Positions 48,312-57,185 of a DNA stretch of 64,000 bases are shown in pieces. The DNA lies in NCBI GenBank assembly GCA_023229425.1, contig JALNZG010000004.1, positions 1 through 64,000 of the forward strand, in the 5' to 3' direction. Made by a program: the position numbers and the translations under genes. The notes beneath the pieces are model-generated. The model searched no databases and was not told where the DNA came from. It worked only from the letters and a program-made list of their open reading frames with translations. The stretch comes from Ignavibacteriaceae bacterium. GTDB lineage: Bacteria; Bacteroidota; Ignavibacteria; Ignavibacteriales; Ignavibacteriaceae. Each line of letters begins with the position of its first letter. Within the stretch, counting starts at the first letter, position 1.

Positions 48312-49346
48312 ATGCCGGTAAGAAGAAGAAAACAGAGTTCATCGTTTTCAGTTAAGGAGATTACTCTTTTTCTACTTCCTCTATTTAATTTACTTCTGCT
48401 TTTCGGAATCAAATATAAGAATCAAAATCTTCCATTAACGGATTTTAGGGTTACCTATCTCGGAAATGTTCTTAATATTTTTTTCGTTGCCATTTTACTG
48501 ATTGAATTTATTATTCTTACCCTGCGCTATAAAGGGAATTTTTCCGGGGTAAATAGGTTCTCTCTCAAATTATTGGTGGTACAGTTATTATTTCTGCTAG
48601 TAGCAACTCTTTTTGTCGTTCTTGAAATTCATCTTCCCGGTGGATATCTTTTTAGTTTTCCGGTCGCAAAGATTTTTTTGTGGTTCATGTTTTTTAGTTC
48701 CCAGTTTGTTCAAATTGTTGTTATTAGTTATTGTTGGCTCTTAATTTTCAAATCTAATTCATTACTCTATTTAAGGACAATTCTTAACAGCATATTTATT
48801 ACAGTTTTTTTGTACGGATTTGGTTTTCTCTATGCATTTGGAACTTTTCCGGTAGAAGAAAAGAATGAACCGACCGGTGATGTTGGAGTAGTACTCGGTG
48901 CAGCAGTCTGGTCAAACAATGTTCCAAGCACCATTCTAATGGAGCGATTAGATAAAGCGAGAGAGCTTTACCAGAAAAAGAAAATCAAAAAAATTCAACT
49001 TACCGGCGGAAACGCGCCAGGTGAATTGTCGGAAGCCGAAGTAGCTTTTAATTATTTAGCAAAATTTTCCGTTGATCCAAATGATATTTGGATGGAAAAG
49101 AAAACAGCTTCTACAACGGAACAGATTCGTTTTATAAAAAACGAATTGATCGGGGAAAAGAAAATTAAAAATGTAGTCATCATCTCGGACAGATTTCATT
49201 TAAAACGAATAAATGAGATAAGTAAATTTTATAATATAAAAGTAAAACTTAGCGGGTCAAATGTTACGTTAAATTCTAAAAGTTTAGTATATTATAAACT
49301 GAGAGAAGGTGTAGCTTTAATCAATTTTTGGTTCTTTGCAATTTAG
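48312..49346 (+). CDS. DUF218 / SanA-YdcF-family membrane protein
   Basis: A 344-residue protein. Four or five membrane segments fill the first 180 residues. The rest is a DUF218 domain: GDVGVVLGAAVWSNNVPSTI near 187-206, IKKIQLTGGNAPGELSEAEV near 224-243, EKKTASTTEQIRFIKNEL near 263-280, and VVIISDRFHLKR near 287-298. DUF218 proteins (SanA, ElyC, YdcF) are linked with cell-envelope integrity; SAM binding is reported for YdcF. The long membrane N-terminus resembles ElyC. nusB follows 15 bp later. Confidence 0.85.
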   Translation: MPVRRRKQSSSFSVKEITLFLLPLFNLLLLFGIKYKNQNLPLTDFRVTYLGNVLNIFFVAILLIEFIILTLRYKGNFSGVNRFSLKLLVVQLLFLLVATLFVVLEIHLPGGYLFSFPVAKIFLWFMFFSSQFVQIVVISYCWLLIFKSNSLLYLRTILNSIFITVFLYGFGFLYAFGTFPVEEKNEPTGDVGVVLGAAVWSNNVPSTILMERLDKARELYQKKKIKKIQLTGGNAPGELSEAEVAFNYLAKFSVDPNDIWMEKKTASTTEQIRFIKNELIGEKKIKNVVIISDRFHLKRINEISKFYNIKVKLSGSNVTLNSKSLVYYKLREGVALINFWFFAI

Positions 49347-49361
49347 AAAAAGATATAACTT

Positions 49362-49856
49362 ATGGTGCAGAAAAAATTTATCAGACGGATTTTACGTGAA
49401 AAAGTAATGCAGATTTTATATGCTTACGAACTGAACAATGAAAATCTTGAAACCACAAAAAACGGAATTCTTTCCAACATTGAACAACCGGAAGATAGAG
49501 AATTTGCCGAACAGCTTCTTCGTTCCGTTATCATTCATCATAGCGAATTGGATGATGAAATAAAAAAGAGAGTGAGCAATTGGGAAATTGAAAGAATTGC
49601 GATGTTAGATAGAATCCTTATGCGGATGGGAATGTGCGAACTTGCATATCTGCCCGATATTCCACCGAAAGTTTCCATCAATGAAGCGATTGAAATTGCA
49701 AAAACTTTCAGTACTGCTTCAAGCGGAAAATTTATTAACGGAATACTCGATGGGTTTTTAAACGACTTAAAAAAATCAGGCAAGTTGAATAAAACCGGAA
49801 GAGGATTGATTGACGAAACTCCAGTGAAACCTCAACTCCGCCCTTCGGCGGACTAA
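49362..49856 (+). CDS. nusB: Transcription antitermination protein NusB
   Basis: A 164-residue all-helical RNA-binding protein that joins boxA RNA and NusE/S10 in rRNA antitermination. RRILREKVMQILYAYEL near 8-24, ERIAMLDRILMRMGMCELAY near 82-101 and KVSINEAIEIAKTFSTASSG then KFINGILDGFL near 107-140 are typical. The tail from about residue 145 is extra, and its last residues (PQLRPSAD) come from a palindrome at 49837. The TAA is directly followed by the next ATG. Candidate boxA targets lie at 3498 and 5440. Confidence 0.95.
   Translation: MVQKKFIRRILREKVMQILYAYELNNENLETTKNGILSNIEQPEDREFAEQLLRSVIIHHSELDDEIKKRVSNWEIERIAMLDRILMRMGMCELAYLPDIPPKVSINEAIEIAKTFSTASSGKFINGILDGFLNDLKKSGKLNKTGRGLIDETPVKPQLRPSAD
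49837..49852. repeat. Palindrome at the end of nusB
   Basis: TCCGCCCTTCGGCGGA, six paired bases around CTTC. It codes for the last residues of NusB (RPSAD) and supplies GC-rich DNA right before the stop and the next start codon. Confidence 0.6.
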
Positions 49857-51071
49857 ATGAGTTCCAAATTAAAAATTTTTGTCTGGACTTTATTCGATTT
49901 TGCTAATACCTCTTATTCGATGATCATCGTCACTTTTCTTTATGCGGTTTATTTTAAGCAAACCGTAAACGAGGGGAAACCAATCGGCGATTTATATTGG
50001 AGTTTAGGAACAAGCATCGCAATGCTTATAACAGCAATCATTTCACCTGTACTTGGGGCTATTGCTGATTATTCCGCAGGAAAAAAAAGATTTCTTCTTT
50101 TTTTTACGTTACAATGTATTCTTGCAACAGCGCTTTTAACCTTTGTTGAAAAGGGGAATGTCCTATCTGGGTTAATTCTTTTTATTATTGCTAACGTTGG
50201 ATTTGAAGCAGGGTTGGTTTTTTATGACGCTTTTCTTCCCGAAATAACTTCACCGAAAAATTATGGCAGAGTAAGCGGATATGGTTTTGGAATGGGTTAT
50301 GTCGGTTCATTAGTTTGCCTGGCGTTCGTTTATCCTTTTATTCAATCGGGTCAAATTAAAATTACATTCCTTATTGCTGCGGTCTTCTTCATGGTTTTTT
50401 CACTCCCATTATTTTTAAAATTACATGATACGCGCAAGATAGTTGAAGCGCCGACATCCTATTTACGTATCGGTTTTAAAAGAGTCTTTTGGACCTTAAA
50501 ACATATTAAGAATTATAAAAACTTATCCCTCTTTCTCTTATCATATTTCTTTTATATTGAGGGAGTAAACACAGTAATTTTTTTTTCGGGAAATTATGCC
50601 AGCTCTACCCTTCATTTTTCAAATATTGAATTACTTATCTTTTTCATTACCGTTCAAACGACCGCTATTCTCGGTTCTGTGGTTTTGGGTATAGTTGCAG
50701 ATTCGATTGGACAGAAAAGAACCATCATGATAAGTTTAGTTATTTGGTTGATGACGATTTTACTTGCTTATTTTACTCAGCAGAAAGAAATGTTTTATGT
50801 TGTGGGGTTGTTGGCAGGTATCGCGATGGGTTCAAGTCAATCAACAAGTAGATCGTTTATGTCAAAACTCACGCCGGATGAAAAGAAAACGGAACTCTTC
50901 GGCTTTTACTCATTCTTCGGGAAAAGTTCCGCGATTCTTGGACCGTTAGTTTTTGGGTACATTAGTTATGTTACGGGAAATCAACGTTATGCTATTAGCT
51001 CGATTGCCTTTTTCTTTCTTATCGGGTTATTAATACTTTTTAAAGTGAAAGACCCTGAAACAGTAACTTGA
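49857..51071 (+). CDS. MFS transporter, UMF1/Atg22-like
   Basis: A 404-residue protein with about 12 membrane segments. It starts VWTLFDFANTSYSMIIVTFL, a block characteristic of the UMF1 (Atg22-like) MFS group, followed by ISPVLGAIADYSAGKKR and a second-half GIVADSIGQKRTIMISL and AGIAMGSSQSTSRSFMSKLT. Fungal Atg22 exports amino acids from the vacuole; the substrate of bacterial members is unknown. It begins 0 bp after nusB. Its last 85 bp are overlapped by the end of a convergent gene. Confidence 0.9.
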   Translation: MSSKLKIFVWTLFDFANTSYSMIIVTFLYAVYFKQTVNEGKPIGDLYWSLGTSIAMLITAIISPVLGAIADYSAGKKRFLLFFTLQCILATALLTFVEKGNVLSGLILFIIANVGFEAGLVFYDAFLPEITSPKNYGRVSGYGFGMGYVGSLVCLAFVYPFIQSGQIKITFLIAAVFFMVFSLPLFLKLHDTRKIVEAPTSYLRIGFKRVFWTLKHIKNYKNLSLFLLSYFFYIEGVNTVIFFSGNYASSTLHFSNIELLIFFITVQTTAILGSVVLGIVADSIGQKRTIMISLVIWLMTILLAYFTQQKEMFYVVGLLAGIAMGSSQSTSRSFMSKLTPDEKKTELFGFYSFFGKSSAILGPLVFGYISYVTGNQRYAISSIAFFFLIGLLILFKVKDPETVT

Positions 51072-51679
51072 TCTTTAAGAGAACTGAGTAAGAGCTTTAC
51101 AAATTCCATTTCAAGAGCAGCACCCTTATTTTTTGCATACCATAGATGAAGTTGTACAATAAACGCATCGTGTTCCAGACCTTCGTTCTTCAGTTTAACA
51201 ACAAGTTCCTGAGCTTCTCTGGGTCGTGGTCCCCAATGAAATAATTCGTTTCCGTGTGTATCGCAAGAGATAAGAATAGGAATGCTTCGCGTTCCGTTGG
51301 TTAAATTCAAATCCATGATTTCCAAATTTTTACCCCGTTCTACAATTTGTAGTTCAATAGCGGGATTAACTTTCGCCATTTTTGCAATTGCCGGAAGATT
51401 TTGAGCAGAATCACCGCACCATCCCTCAGTAATAACTACCCAGTGTTGAGGAGTTTTTATTGATAAAAGAATTTGTTTTAATTCCTCGGAAACTTCAAAC
51501 GTCTTTTCTATTCGTTTCATTCTTTGAAGATTGAGTTTGGTGTAATTATACAATTTTTTTGTTTCGTCATCTTGAGTAGCATGGGGGGAAGAAATAATCC
51601 CTGTTTCAATTTTTTTAATAAATGTCTCATAAGAGAAACTTTGGGCGATAAGTTTCCCTGCAATGGTCAATAGTCTCAT
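50987..51679 (-). CDS. Thioredoxin-like protein (Thioredoxin_9 type)
   Basis: A 230-residue cytoplasmic protein with a thioredoxin fold in about 55-190. The active-site region reads WVVITEGWCGDSAQN near 80-94, with a single cysteine (Cys88, CGDS instead of CxxC), and the cis-proline region is GTRSIPILISCDTHG. It matches the PF14595-type group. With CxxS it could work as an isomerase-like or glutathione-linked protein but not as a normal dithiol reductase. It is the last gene of the minus-strand block, 56 bp after the cyclase gene. Its last 28 codons run into the convergent MFS gene. Confidence 0.82.
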   Translation of the reverse strand: MRLLTIAGKLIAQSFSYETFIKKIETGIISSPHATQDDETKKLYNYTKLNLQRMKRIEKTFEVSEELKQILLSIKTPQHWVVITEGWCGDSAQNLPAIAKMAKVNPAIELQIVERGKNLEIMDLNLTNGTRSIPILISCDTHGNELFHWGPRPREAQELVVKLKNEGLEHDAFIVQLHLWYAKNKGAALEMEFVKLLLSSLKDQVTVSGSFTLKSINNPIRKKKAIELIA

Positions 51680-51735
51680 AATTCCCTTTTGTTTTAACTA
51701 TTGGATGCAAGAAATCGGGAAAGGGTTTGATTGTA

Positions 51736-53940
51736 CTATTTGGTCGTCATACGAAATACTCCATCCCAATCTTTAGGAGGAGGAAACTCAATAAAGTGCA
51801 TGCACCTCTTTAGATAGACAAAAGAAGGGTGATCGTTTGATTTGATATTTTTTGCCTCGGCAAATTTTGTTGCCGCTTCTTTAAATTGAAATGTTTTATA
51901 CAAGACTAATCCCTCATTGAAAAGCGAAAGACAGTCCAAACTGGTTTGACCAAGTTGTTCATCCTTAAATGCAATAAGTTCATAGACTTTGACCGGTTGT
52001 GTTTTCCCCTTCACCACAAGCGCATCAAGCTCACGGGTGATGAAATCATTTTGCACTAAGTCGTGAGTCATTTCGGAAAGCATTAGATTAGTGCCATACT
52101 CTTTATTAGCTCCTTCAAGTCTGGAAGCGAGGTTAACAGCATCTCCCATTACGGTATAGTCAAAACGTTCGCTCCCACCCATGTTGCCAACAACAACTTC
52201 TCCGGTATTTACTCCCATACGTATTTCAATTTCGGTTTGTCCTTCTTCGCGCCATTTGGCTCTTAATTCCGCTAAACGTTTCTGCATCAATAATGCGCTT
52301 TTGCATGTTTGATAAGCATGGTCTTCAAACGGCAGCGGTGCACCCCAAAATGCCATTACTGCATCGCCGATATATTTATCAAGGGTTCCCTTGTTTTCAA
52401 AAATAATGCGGGTCATTTCGGAGAGATATTCATTCAAGAAAAGGACGAGTTCTTCCGGCTTTTTTGTTTCTGAGAATGTTGAGAACCCAGCGATGTCACT
52501 GAAAAAAATGGACAAAACTTTTCGCTCACCACCCAGCCGCATTTTATCAGGATCCGCGATAAGTTCATCAACGACGGTTGAGTTCACATACTGGCTGAAC
52601 ATTCCCTTAATGACGGCTTTTTGTTTTCTTTCAGCGATGAAATGGTACGCTGTGCTGCCGACATATCCAATAACGAGTGCCAGAGCGGGGCTAATAACGT
52701 TGAGTACGATTGAAAAATGGTTAAACAAATAAAACGATAATTCTCTTAACCCAAAAATTGACCCGCCAAGAAACAAGATGTTCACAAGTTCTAATATTCC
52801 ACCGCGTTTTGTCTTTTGTTCTTTCAAGAAAGATGAAAAATAAAAGCTGCCAAATGTAAAAAAGAAGATTAAAGCAATTTCTTGTAAAGGAGATTCTTTA
52901 GTTAAAAAATCTTTACTAATGATATTTTGGATTGCCGTTGCATGGATCTCAACTCCATACATCAGGTTGTCTCCCTTTTTTTCACCTCTGGAAAAAGAAA
53001 TGGGTTTGATATCCTGATCTTCAGGTTCGGTCGACCCAATTAAAACTATTTTCCCTTTGAATAAACCCGATTTCAATAAACCGATATCCGGATCGTCCCA
53101 TGTATTGATCTCTGTTTCAAGGTCTTTTTCATCTTTAGTGAAAAATTCTTTGTCATCCAAGACTTCAAGAAAATTAAAATGAAGAAAAGTATTATCCGGT
53201 CCATAATAATTGATCAACATCGAAGTCCTGTCAAACTTCGGGATTTCAATATTATTTAGAATAAAAAAGTTATCGTTTTTGGTGATGATCTCATCATTCT
53301 TTAAATCGAAATATTTATTTAAAGTCGCAAACCCAAAAGTTGGAAGATACTTGTCAGAAGCTTCAGAGTACATCATGGGTACGTAACGCCGAATAACACC
53401 ATCATTATCGCTAATAACTCTTACAATGCCGATTGAACTGTCTGCTTCGAAAAAGATATTATCATAATTTTGATGCTCTTTACGGAGTTGAAATTCATGC
53501 TGGCCAGTTACTTCAGTCTTTCCGGCAAGGACTACATTTTTTGCTTTCCTAAGTTCATAAAACAACAGGCTGTCATTCTGCTCATCCCACTTATCGGGAC
53601 TTGTCATTACAACGTCTATCCCAATAGCTTTTACTCCAGCCTCGGAAAGATTTTTAACAACTTTTGCAAAGAGGTATCGTGAAAGGGGAAGTGAATTATA
53701 GGGGGGAAGGATTCCTTGGATTGTCAAATTATTTAAATCGAGAATAATAACGTTGGATTTTTTCTTTATCTCTCTTTCACCGCGATTGGCAAAACGTTCA
53801 TCAATTTGTTTAAGTTCTAATTCTTTGATGCTCGAGAGAGCGAAGAACACCTCCATCGTAACGAGGGTAACAAAAAAAGCAATCCCAAGACTTATTGATA
53901 ATTTTATCAACCACTTGGGAATGCTTTTTGCTTTTTCCAT
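51736..53940 (-). CDS. CHASE2-domain adenylate/guanylate cyclase
   Basis: A 734-residue membrane signalling enzyme. One span near 14-36 is followed by an extracytoplasmic CHASE2 sensor domain (about 45-340, with IGIDVVMTSPDKWDEQND and VLIGSTEPEDQD), then three spans (about 348-445), then a class III nucleotide cyclase (about 480-650): VLSIFFSDIAGFSTFSE with metal Asp, KYIGDAVMAFWGAP with second Asp, and FDYTVMGDAVNLASRLEGAN. A short C-terminal helical region follows, perhaps TPR-like. It makes cAMP or cGMP; the substrate-choosing residues were not assigned. It starts 8 bp after the outer-membrane protein gene stop, so the two are one unit. Confidence 0.93.
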   Translation of the reverse strand: MEKAKSIPKWLIKLSISLGIAFFVTLVTMEVFFALSSIKELELKQIDERFANRGEREIKKKSNVIILDLNNLTIQGILPPYNSLPLSRYLFAKVVKNLSEAGVKAIGIDVVMTSPDKWDEQNDSLLFYELRKAKNVVLAGKTEVTGQHEFQLRKEHQNYDNIFFEADSSIGIVRVISDNDGVIRRYVPMMYSEASDKYLPTFGFATLNKYFDLKNDEIITKNDNFFILNNIEIPKFDRTSMLINYYGPDNTFLHFNFLEVLDDKEFFTKDEKDLETEINTWDDPDIGLLKSGLFKGKIVLIGSTEPEDQDIKPISFSRGEKKGDNLMYGVEIHATAIQNIISKDFLTKESPLQEIALIFFFTFGSFYFSSFLKEQKTKRGGILELVNILFLGGSIFGLRELSFYLFNHFSIVLNVISPALALVIGYVGSTAYHFIAERKQKAVIKGMFSQYVNSTVVDELIADPDKMRLGGERKVLSIFFSDIAGFSTFSETKKPEELVLFLNEYLSEMTRIIFENKGTLDKYIGDAVMAFWGAPLPFEDHAYQTCKSALLMQKRLAELRAKWREEGQTEIEIRMGVNTGEVVVGNMGGSERFDYTVMGDAVNLASRLEGANKEYGTNLMLSEMTHDLVQNDFITRELDALVVKGKTQPVKVYELIAFKDEQLGQTSLDCLSLFNEGLVLYKTFQFKEAATKFAEAKNIKSNDHPSFVYLKRCMHFIEFPPPKDWDGVFRMTTK

Positions 53941-53947
53941 CTAAAAG

Positions 53948-56386
53948 TTATTGCAAGTAGAGTTGAGTGGTTAATCCCATAATTACATCATTCGCTTTTA
54001 ACTTAATCGGCAAAAGTGTTATTGCGTCATATTGAGATGAAGTATAATCATAACTTAAAAATCTTATTTGAAATTGAACGGTTAGGTTAGACATTATATA
54101 GTAGAGTGCGCTCGCATCAAGGGAAGTTCTTTTATAATCACCAAAACTTGGATTTAATGAACCAGCAAGGAGCAATTTATCTTGCATCAGTGAGTAGTTT
54201 GCTCCAAGTGAAAGAGAGACATATCCAAAGCTTGTAGTATCAACCTTTGAATTATTTATGCTGACATTAAAACTTGAACTTAAATTATCTAACCATCGGG
54301 TTCCGCTTGAAACAGTTACGGAAGAATTGTCTATATCATAATTTGCATGGGACTGGTCTTCGCGGGAAGAATTAACAAAATTGAATGAAATCGAATGGCG
54401 GTATTTCCATTCAAAATTATAAGATAATTGAGTTGAAATTCTATTTGTAAAATCATTTATTGCTGATAAATAAGTCGTTGAATCCGTCAAAGTTTTTATT
54501 GGACTTAAACCATTTGTATTATTAAGACGTGTGTATCCTACTATAATACTTGGAAGATTTGTTCTTGGATAAAAAGAAACAGAGGTATTCAAAGTTTGAT
54601 ATGTTGTAGTCGCTCTTTTGGTCTTTTGTAAATTGTCATGCAAATTTTCGAATCCAACAGAAATGAAAAATTTATTCTCGAAAAGCCTTAGGCGGTCAAG
54701 AACATTAATTCCTGCGACATCCGTTCTAATGAAAGACTGCCCAAATGAGGAATACTGTTCTCCACGATAAATGTAAGAACCTTTTAAATAATTGTTGAAA
54801 TAGTTAAATGAAAGCGCTGTCTCAGCGGCTAAAGAGGGTAATTCCTGCGGATTTATCGGAGTAACATTTTGATTTACGGTAAAAATACCTTTCATCGCAT
54901 CGCGAAACTTTTTTACCTGTTCGGGATCCTGATTAATAAGTCCGTGAGGTCCAAAAACAGAATCAATTTCAGAATCTGAAAGAGAACCGCTAGAAATATC
55001 TTTATTCAGTAAACTAAAAGCTGCTTGAGTAGTAAACAAAATGTTTCGATTATCAAATCCAAACATTAAATCGGTACCAACAACTAAGTTTTCTTGTGGG
55101 GCAGTACCAAATTCTATTGAACCGGTTTCGTCTTTACCATGGAGAAAAGTCAATCCGAATTGAAAATTTTCGCCCCTTCCAAAAGAAGGACGAATTGCTA
55201 AAAGACTTCTCTGAAATGTACCGGTTTCAACTTCGGCATATTTGTTCCCGTTGTGTTTAAGGGGATCAACTGCAACAATATTAGCACCAAGAGTATCTTT
55301 ATATTGAATGAACGTCCCTTCTATATTTTTTGAAATTTCGCCAAAACTTGTTTGGATATTGAAGAAACCTAGATTAATTTCTCCGCTAAAACCGCGCACC
55401 CGTTTTCCGTTTAACACTAGTGAGGGATATTTGGGATAATGATCACCAACCGTAATTGCTCCATAATCAGTCGATAAACTTAGCATATACCGGTTATTCG
55501 GTTGAAGGTGTTTTTTCTCTTCAGAAGTTGCGTAAATATTACCAAGCAGGTTTATACTTTTATAATCTGCCTGCAAATTTACATTTACATTATTATACCA
55601 AGTTCCGACCGATTGAATATTTTCATTTCGCGACTCTGCTCTTACATCAGCGGCATATTTAATTGCCGATTGACCGAGTAAAGCATAACTAGGATTAATG
55701 ATGATGAACTGTGAAGCTACTGAATGATAAAGCGTATTGGATGTATCATAAAGTTCTATATTTAAAAGATGAAGCCCATCTTTTAATTGGATTTGAAAAT
55801 TTTCAGGTGAAATAAGAATAACATCATCAGCAAAAAGGGCTAAGTTAGTGATGTCTTTATTGTCTAAATAAATTTTCGTAGCATTTTTATTCACAATATC
55901 CGAAGCACGCAGAAGCGAAATTGAAATAAAAAATTCCTCCGGAAGAATTTTTTCATTCTTCTCGGGGCTCATTACTAAAACTTCTTTATCCTTGCCGGAA
56001 ACTCCTTGGACAGGGATTTGAACGGGAGTATTACTCGTAACAAATTCCAGGGGATAGGTTTCTTCAGTTCCGGAGGCTAATGTAAAATGCATAAAATATT
56101 CAATATAGGGAGGAATGACTTCTGCGGCGGAAATAGTAAAAAATGCAGATGATCCCTGAAGGTTCATTTCTGACCGGGTAAATTCATTTTGTCCAAATGA
56201 ACGATAGCCAAAAACTGCTTTTGTAACTGAAGAAGGCTGCTGAAATCTTGCTTCGATTGTAAGGGCTTCATTCTCCTTAGCATTCCCAATTTTCATTTCT
56301 GAAACTACATTGCTTACTTGAGCGAAAGTGTTCGGTACTAACCCAAGAAGAAAAACGACAAATAGAAAAGTAGCTTTTTTAACCAT
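53948..56386 (-). CDS. Probable outer-membrane protein, beta-rich, unknown family
   Basis: An 812-residue secreted protein with a signal peptide (1-22, ending TFAQ). Residues about 25-230 look like Ig-like or beta-sandwich domains (NEALTIEARFQQP, SLLRASDIVNKNATKIYLD). The remainder has many alternating amphipathic strands with aromatic ends (for instance TVQFQIRFLSYDYTSSQY), which fits a large outer-membrane barrel, and it ends in a hydrophobic/aromatic strand (GLTTQLYLQ). No named family. Located right before the CHASE2-cyclase and after FecR, it may be the surface part of a sensing system. An intrinsic terminator lies upstream, so it likely has its own promoter. Confidence 0.78.
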   Translation of the reverse strand: MVKKATFLFVVFLLGLVPNTFAQVSNVVSEMKIGNAKENEALTIEARFQQPSSVTKAVFGYRSFGQNEFTRSEMNLQGSSAFFTISAAEVIPPYIEYFMHFTLASGTEETYPLEFVTSNTPVQIPVQGVSGKDKEVLVMSPEKNEKILPEEFFISISLLRASDIVNKNATKIYLDNKDITNLALFADDVILISPENFQIQLKDGLHLLNIELYDTSNTLYHSVASQFIIINPSYALLGQSAIKYAADVRAESRNENIQSVGTWYNNVNVNLQADYKSINLLGNIYATSEEKKHLQPNNRYMLSLSTDYGAITVGDHYPKYPSLVLNGKRVRGFSGEINLGFFNIQTSFGEISKNIEGTFIQYKDTLGANIVAVDPLKHNGNKYAEVETGTFQRSLLAIRPSFGRGENFQFGLTFLHGKDETGSIEFGTAPQENLVVGTDLMFGFDNRNILFTTQAAFSLLNKDISSGSLSDSEIDSVFGPHGLINQDPEQVKKFRDAMKGIFTVNQNVTPINPQELPSLAAETALSFNYFNNYLKGSYIYRGEQYSSFGQSFIRTDVAGINVLDRLRLFENKFFISVGFENLHDNLQKTKRATTTYQTLNTSVSFYPRTNLPSIIVGYTRLNNTNGLSPIKTLTDSTTYLSAINDFTNRISTQLSYNFEWKYRHSISFNFVNSSREDQSHANYDIDNSSVTVSSGTRWLDNLSSSFNVSINNSKVDTTSFGYVSLSLGANYSLMQDKLLLAGSLNPSFGDYKRTSLDASALYYIMSNLTVQFQIRFLSYDYTSSQYDAITLLPIKLKANDVIMGLTTQLYLQ

Positions 56387-56424
56387 GGAGCAATCTCCAA
56401 TTTTTTATGAATTAAATGTGGATG

Positions 56425-56465
56425 AATTAAAAAAACTCCGCCATCTTTATAAAGACGGCGGAGTT
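56425..56465 (-). terminator. Intrinsic terminator between the FecR and outer-membrane genes
   Basis: Read on the minus strand, AACTCCGCC pairs with GGCGGAGTT, and the stem is extended by TCTTT/AAAGA, before TTTTTTAATT. It starts 7 bp after the FecR stop and 40 bp before the next start codon. It would end the upstream transcript or act as a partial stop. Confidence 0.85.
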
Positions 56466-56471
56466 AAAAAA

Positions 56472-57164
56472 TTATTCTTCGAGATATTCTATAATCAGGT
56501 TACCTTGATTAGTTTGGATAATGATCTTCTTAGTATTCGTTTTCTTGGAACTTTCTAATTTCTTTTGAAGATCGGCTGAAATAGCCCCTTCATCTACCTG
56601 ACCTTCTTTATCAACTTGTGCAAAATTTCCTCCACGAACATTTCCTTTTTTCTGGTCTCCAACAGTTGACATAAAATCAACCGAACCTTCTTCGACCAAT
56701 AACGATGAACTTCCGTCGTCCTCAACTCCTATCAACCCTTTAGTTCCCCGGATAGAAGCGACCATAGTAGGGGTTGTAAACTGAAATTCTTCATTTTGCT
56801 GCTTAGTAACTTCAAAGTTTACGTCACCTTTGCTAATGTAAGTGTTTTTAGAAACCTGCTTATTATTCTTATCGGCATAAATTTTTATTGTACAATTTTC
56901 TCGGACTCTTAAGATAGAATTATCTGTAAATTTAATAAGAGCAAGAGATTTAGCCCCAGTCTTTATTTCATCACCCGTTGCAAGCGCTTGACCAATTTTT
57001 ATTGCAGCCCAGGCTCCCTCCTCACCTTTTTTGAAATTAACATCTTTTACTATTTTCATAACAATAGCAATTGGCGCTTCTTTGGAGGGATTTTTCCCGG
57101 CAAAATTGGCTGCCGCAAAGGCAACTAACATAATAACTACTAACGGAAAATTTATTTTTTTCAT
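56472..57164 (-). CDS. FecR-domain protein
   Basis: A 230-residue exported protein with a signal peptide (1-24, VVIMLVAFAAANFAG). A FecR domain covers about 30-160: GDEIKTGAKSLALIKFTDNS, ILRVRENCTIKIYADKN, and FQFTTPTMVASIRGTKGLIG. Unlike classic FecR it has no anti-sigma helix at the N-terminus, so it is probably a periplasmic or surface protein. FecR-domain proteins of this kind often stand beside CHASE2-cyclases in Bacteroidota-like and other genomes. It starts 21 bp after the upstream gene. Confidence 0.9.
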   Translation of the reverse strand: MKKINFPLVVIMLVAFAAANFAGKNPSKEAPIAIVMKIVKDVNFKKGEEGAWAAIKIGQALATGDEIKTGAKSLALIKFTDNSILRVRENCTIKIYADKNNKQVSKNTYISKGDVNFEVTKQQNEEFQFTTPTMVASIRGTKGLIGVEDDGSSSLLVEEGSVDFMSTVGDQKKGNVRGGNFAQVDKEGQVDEGAISADLQKKLESSKKTNTKKIIIQTNQGNLIIEYLEE

Positions 57165-57185
57165 TTTTCAATTCCTCTATTGTTA

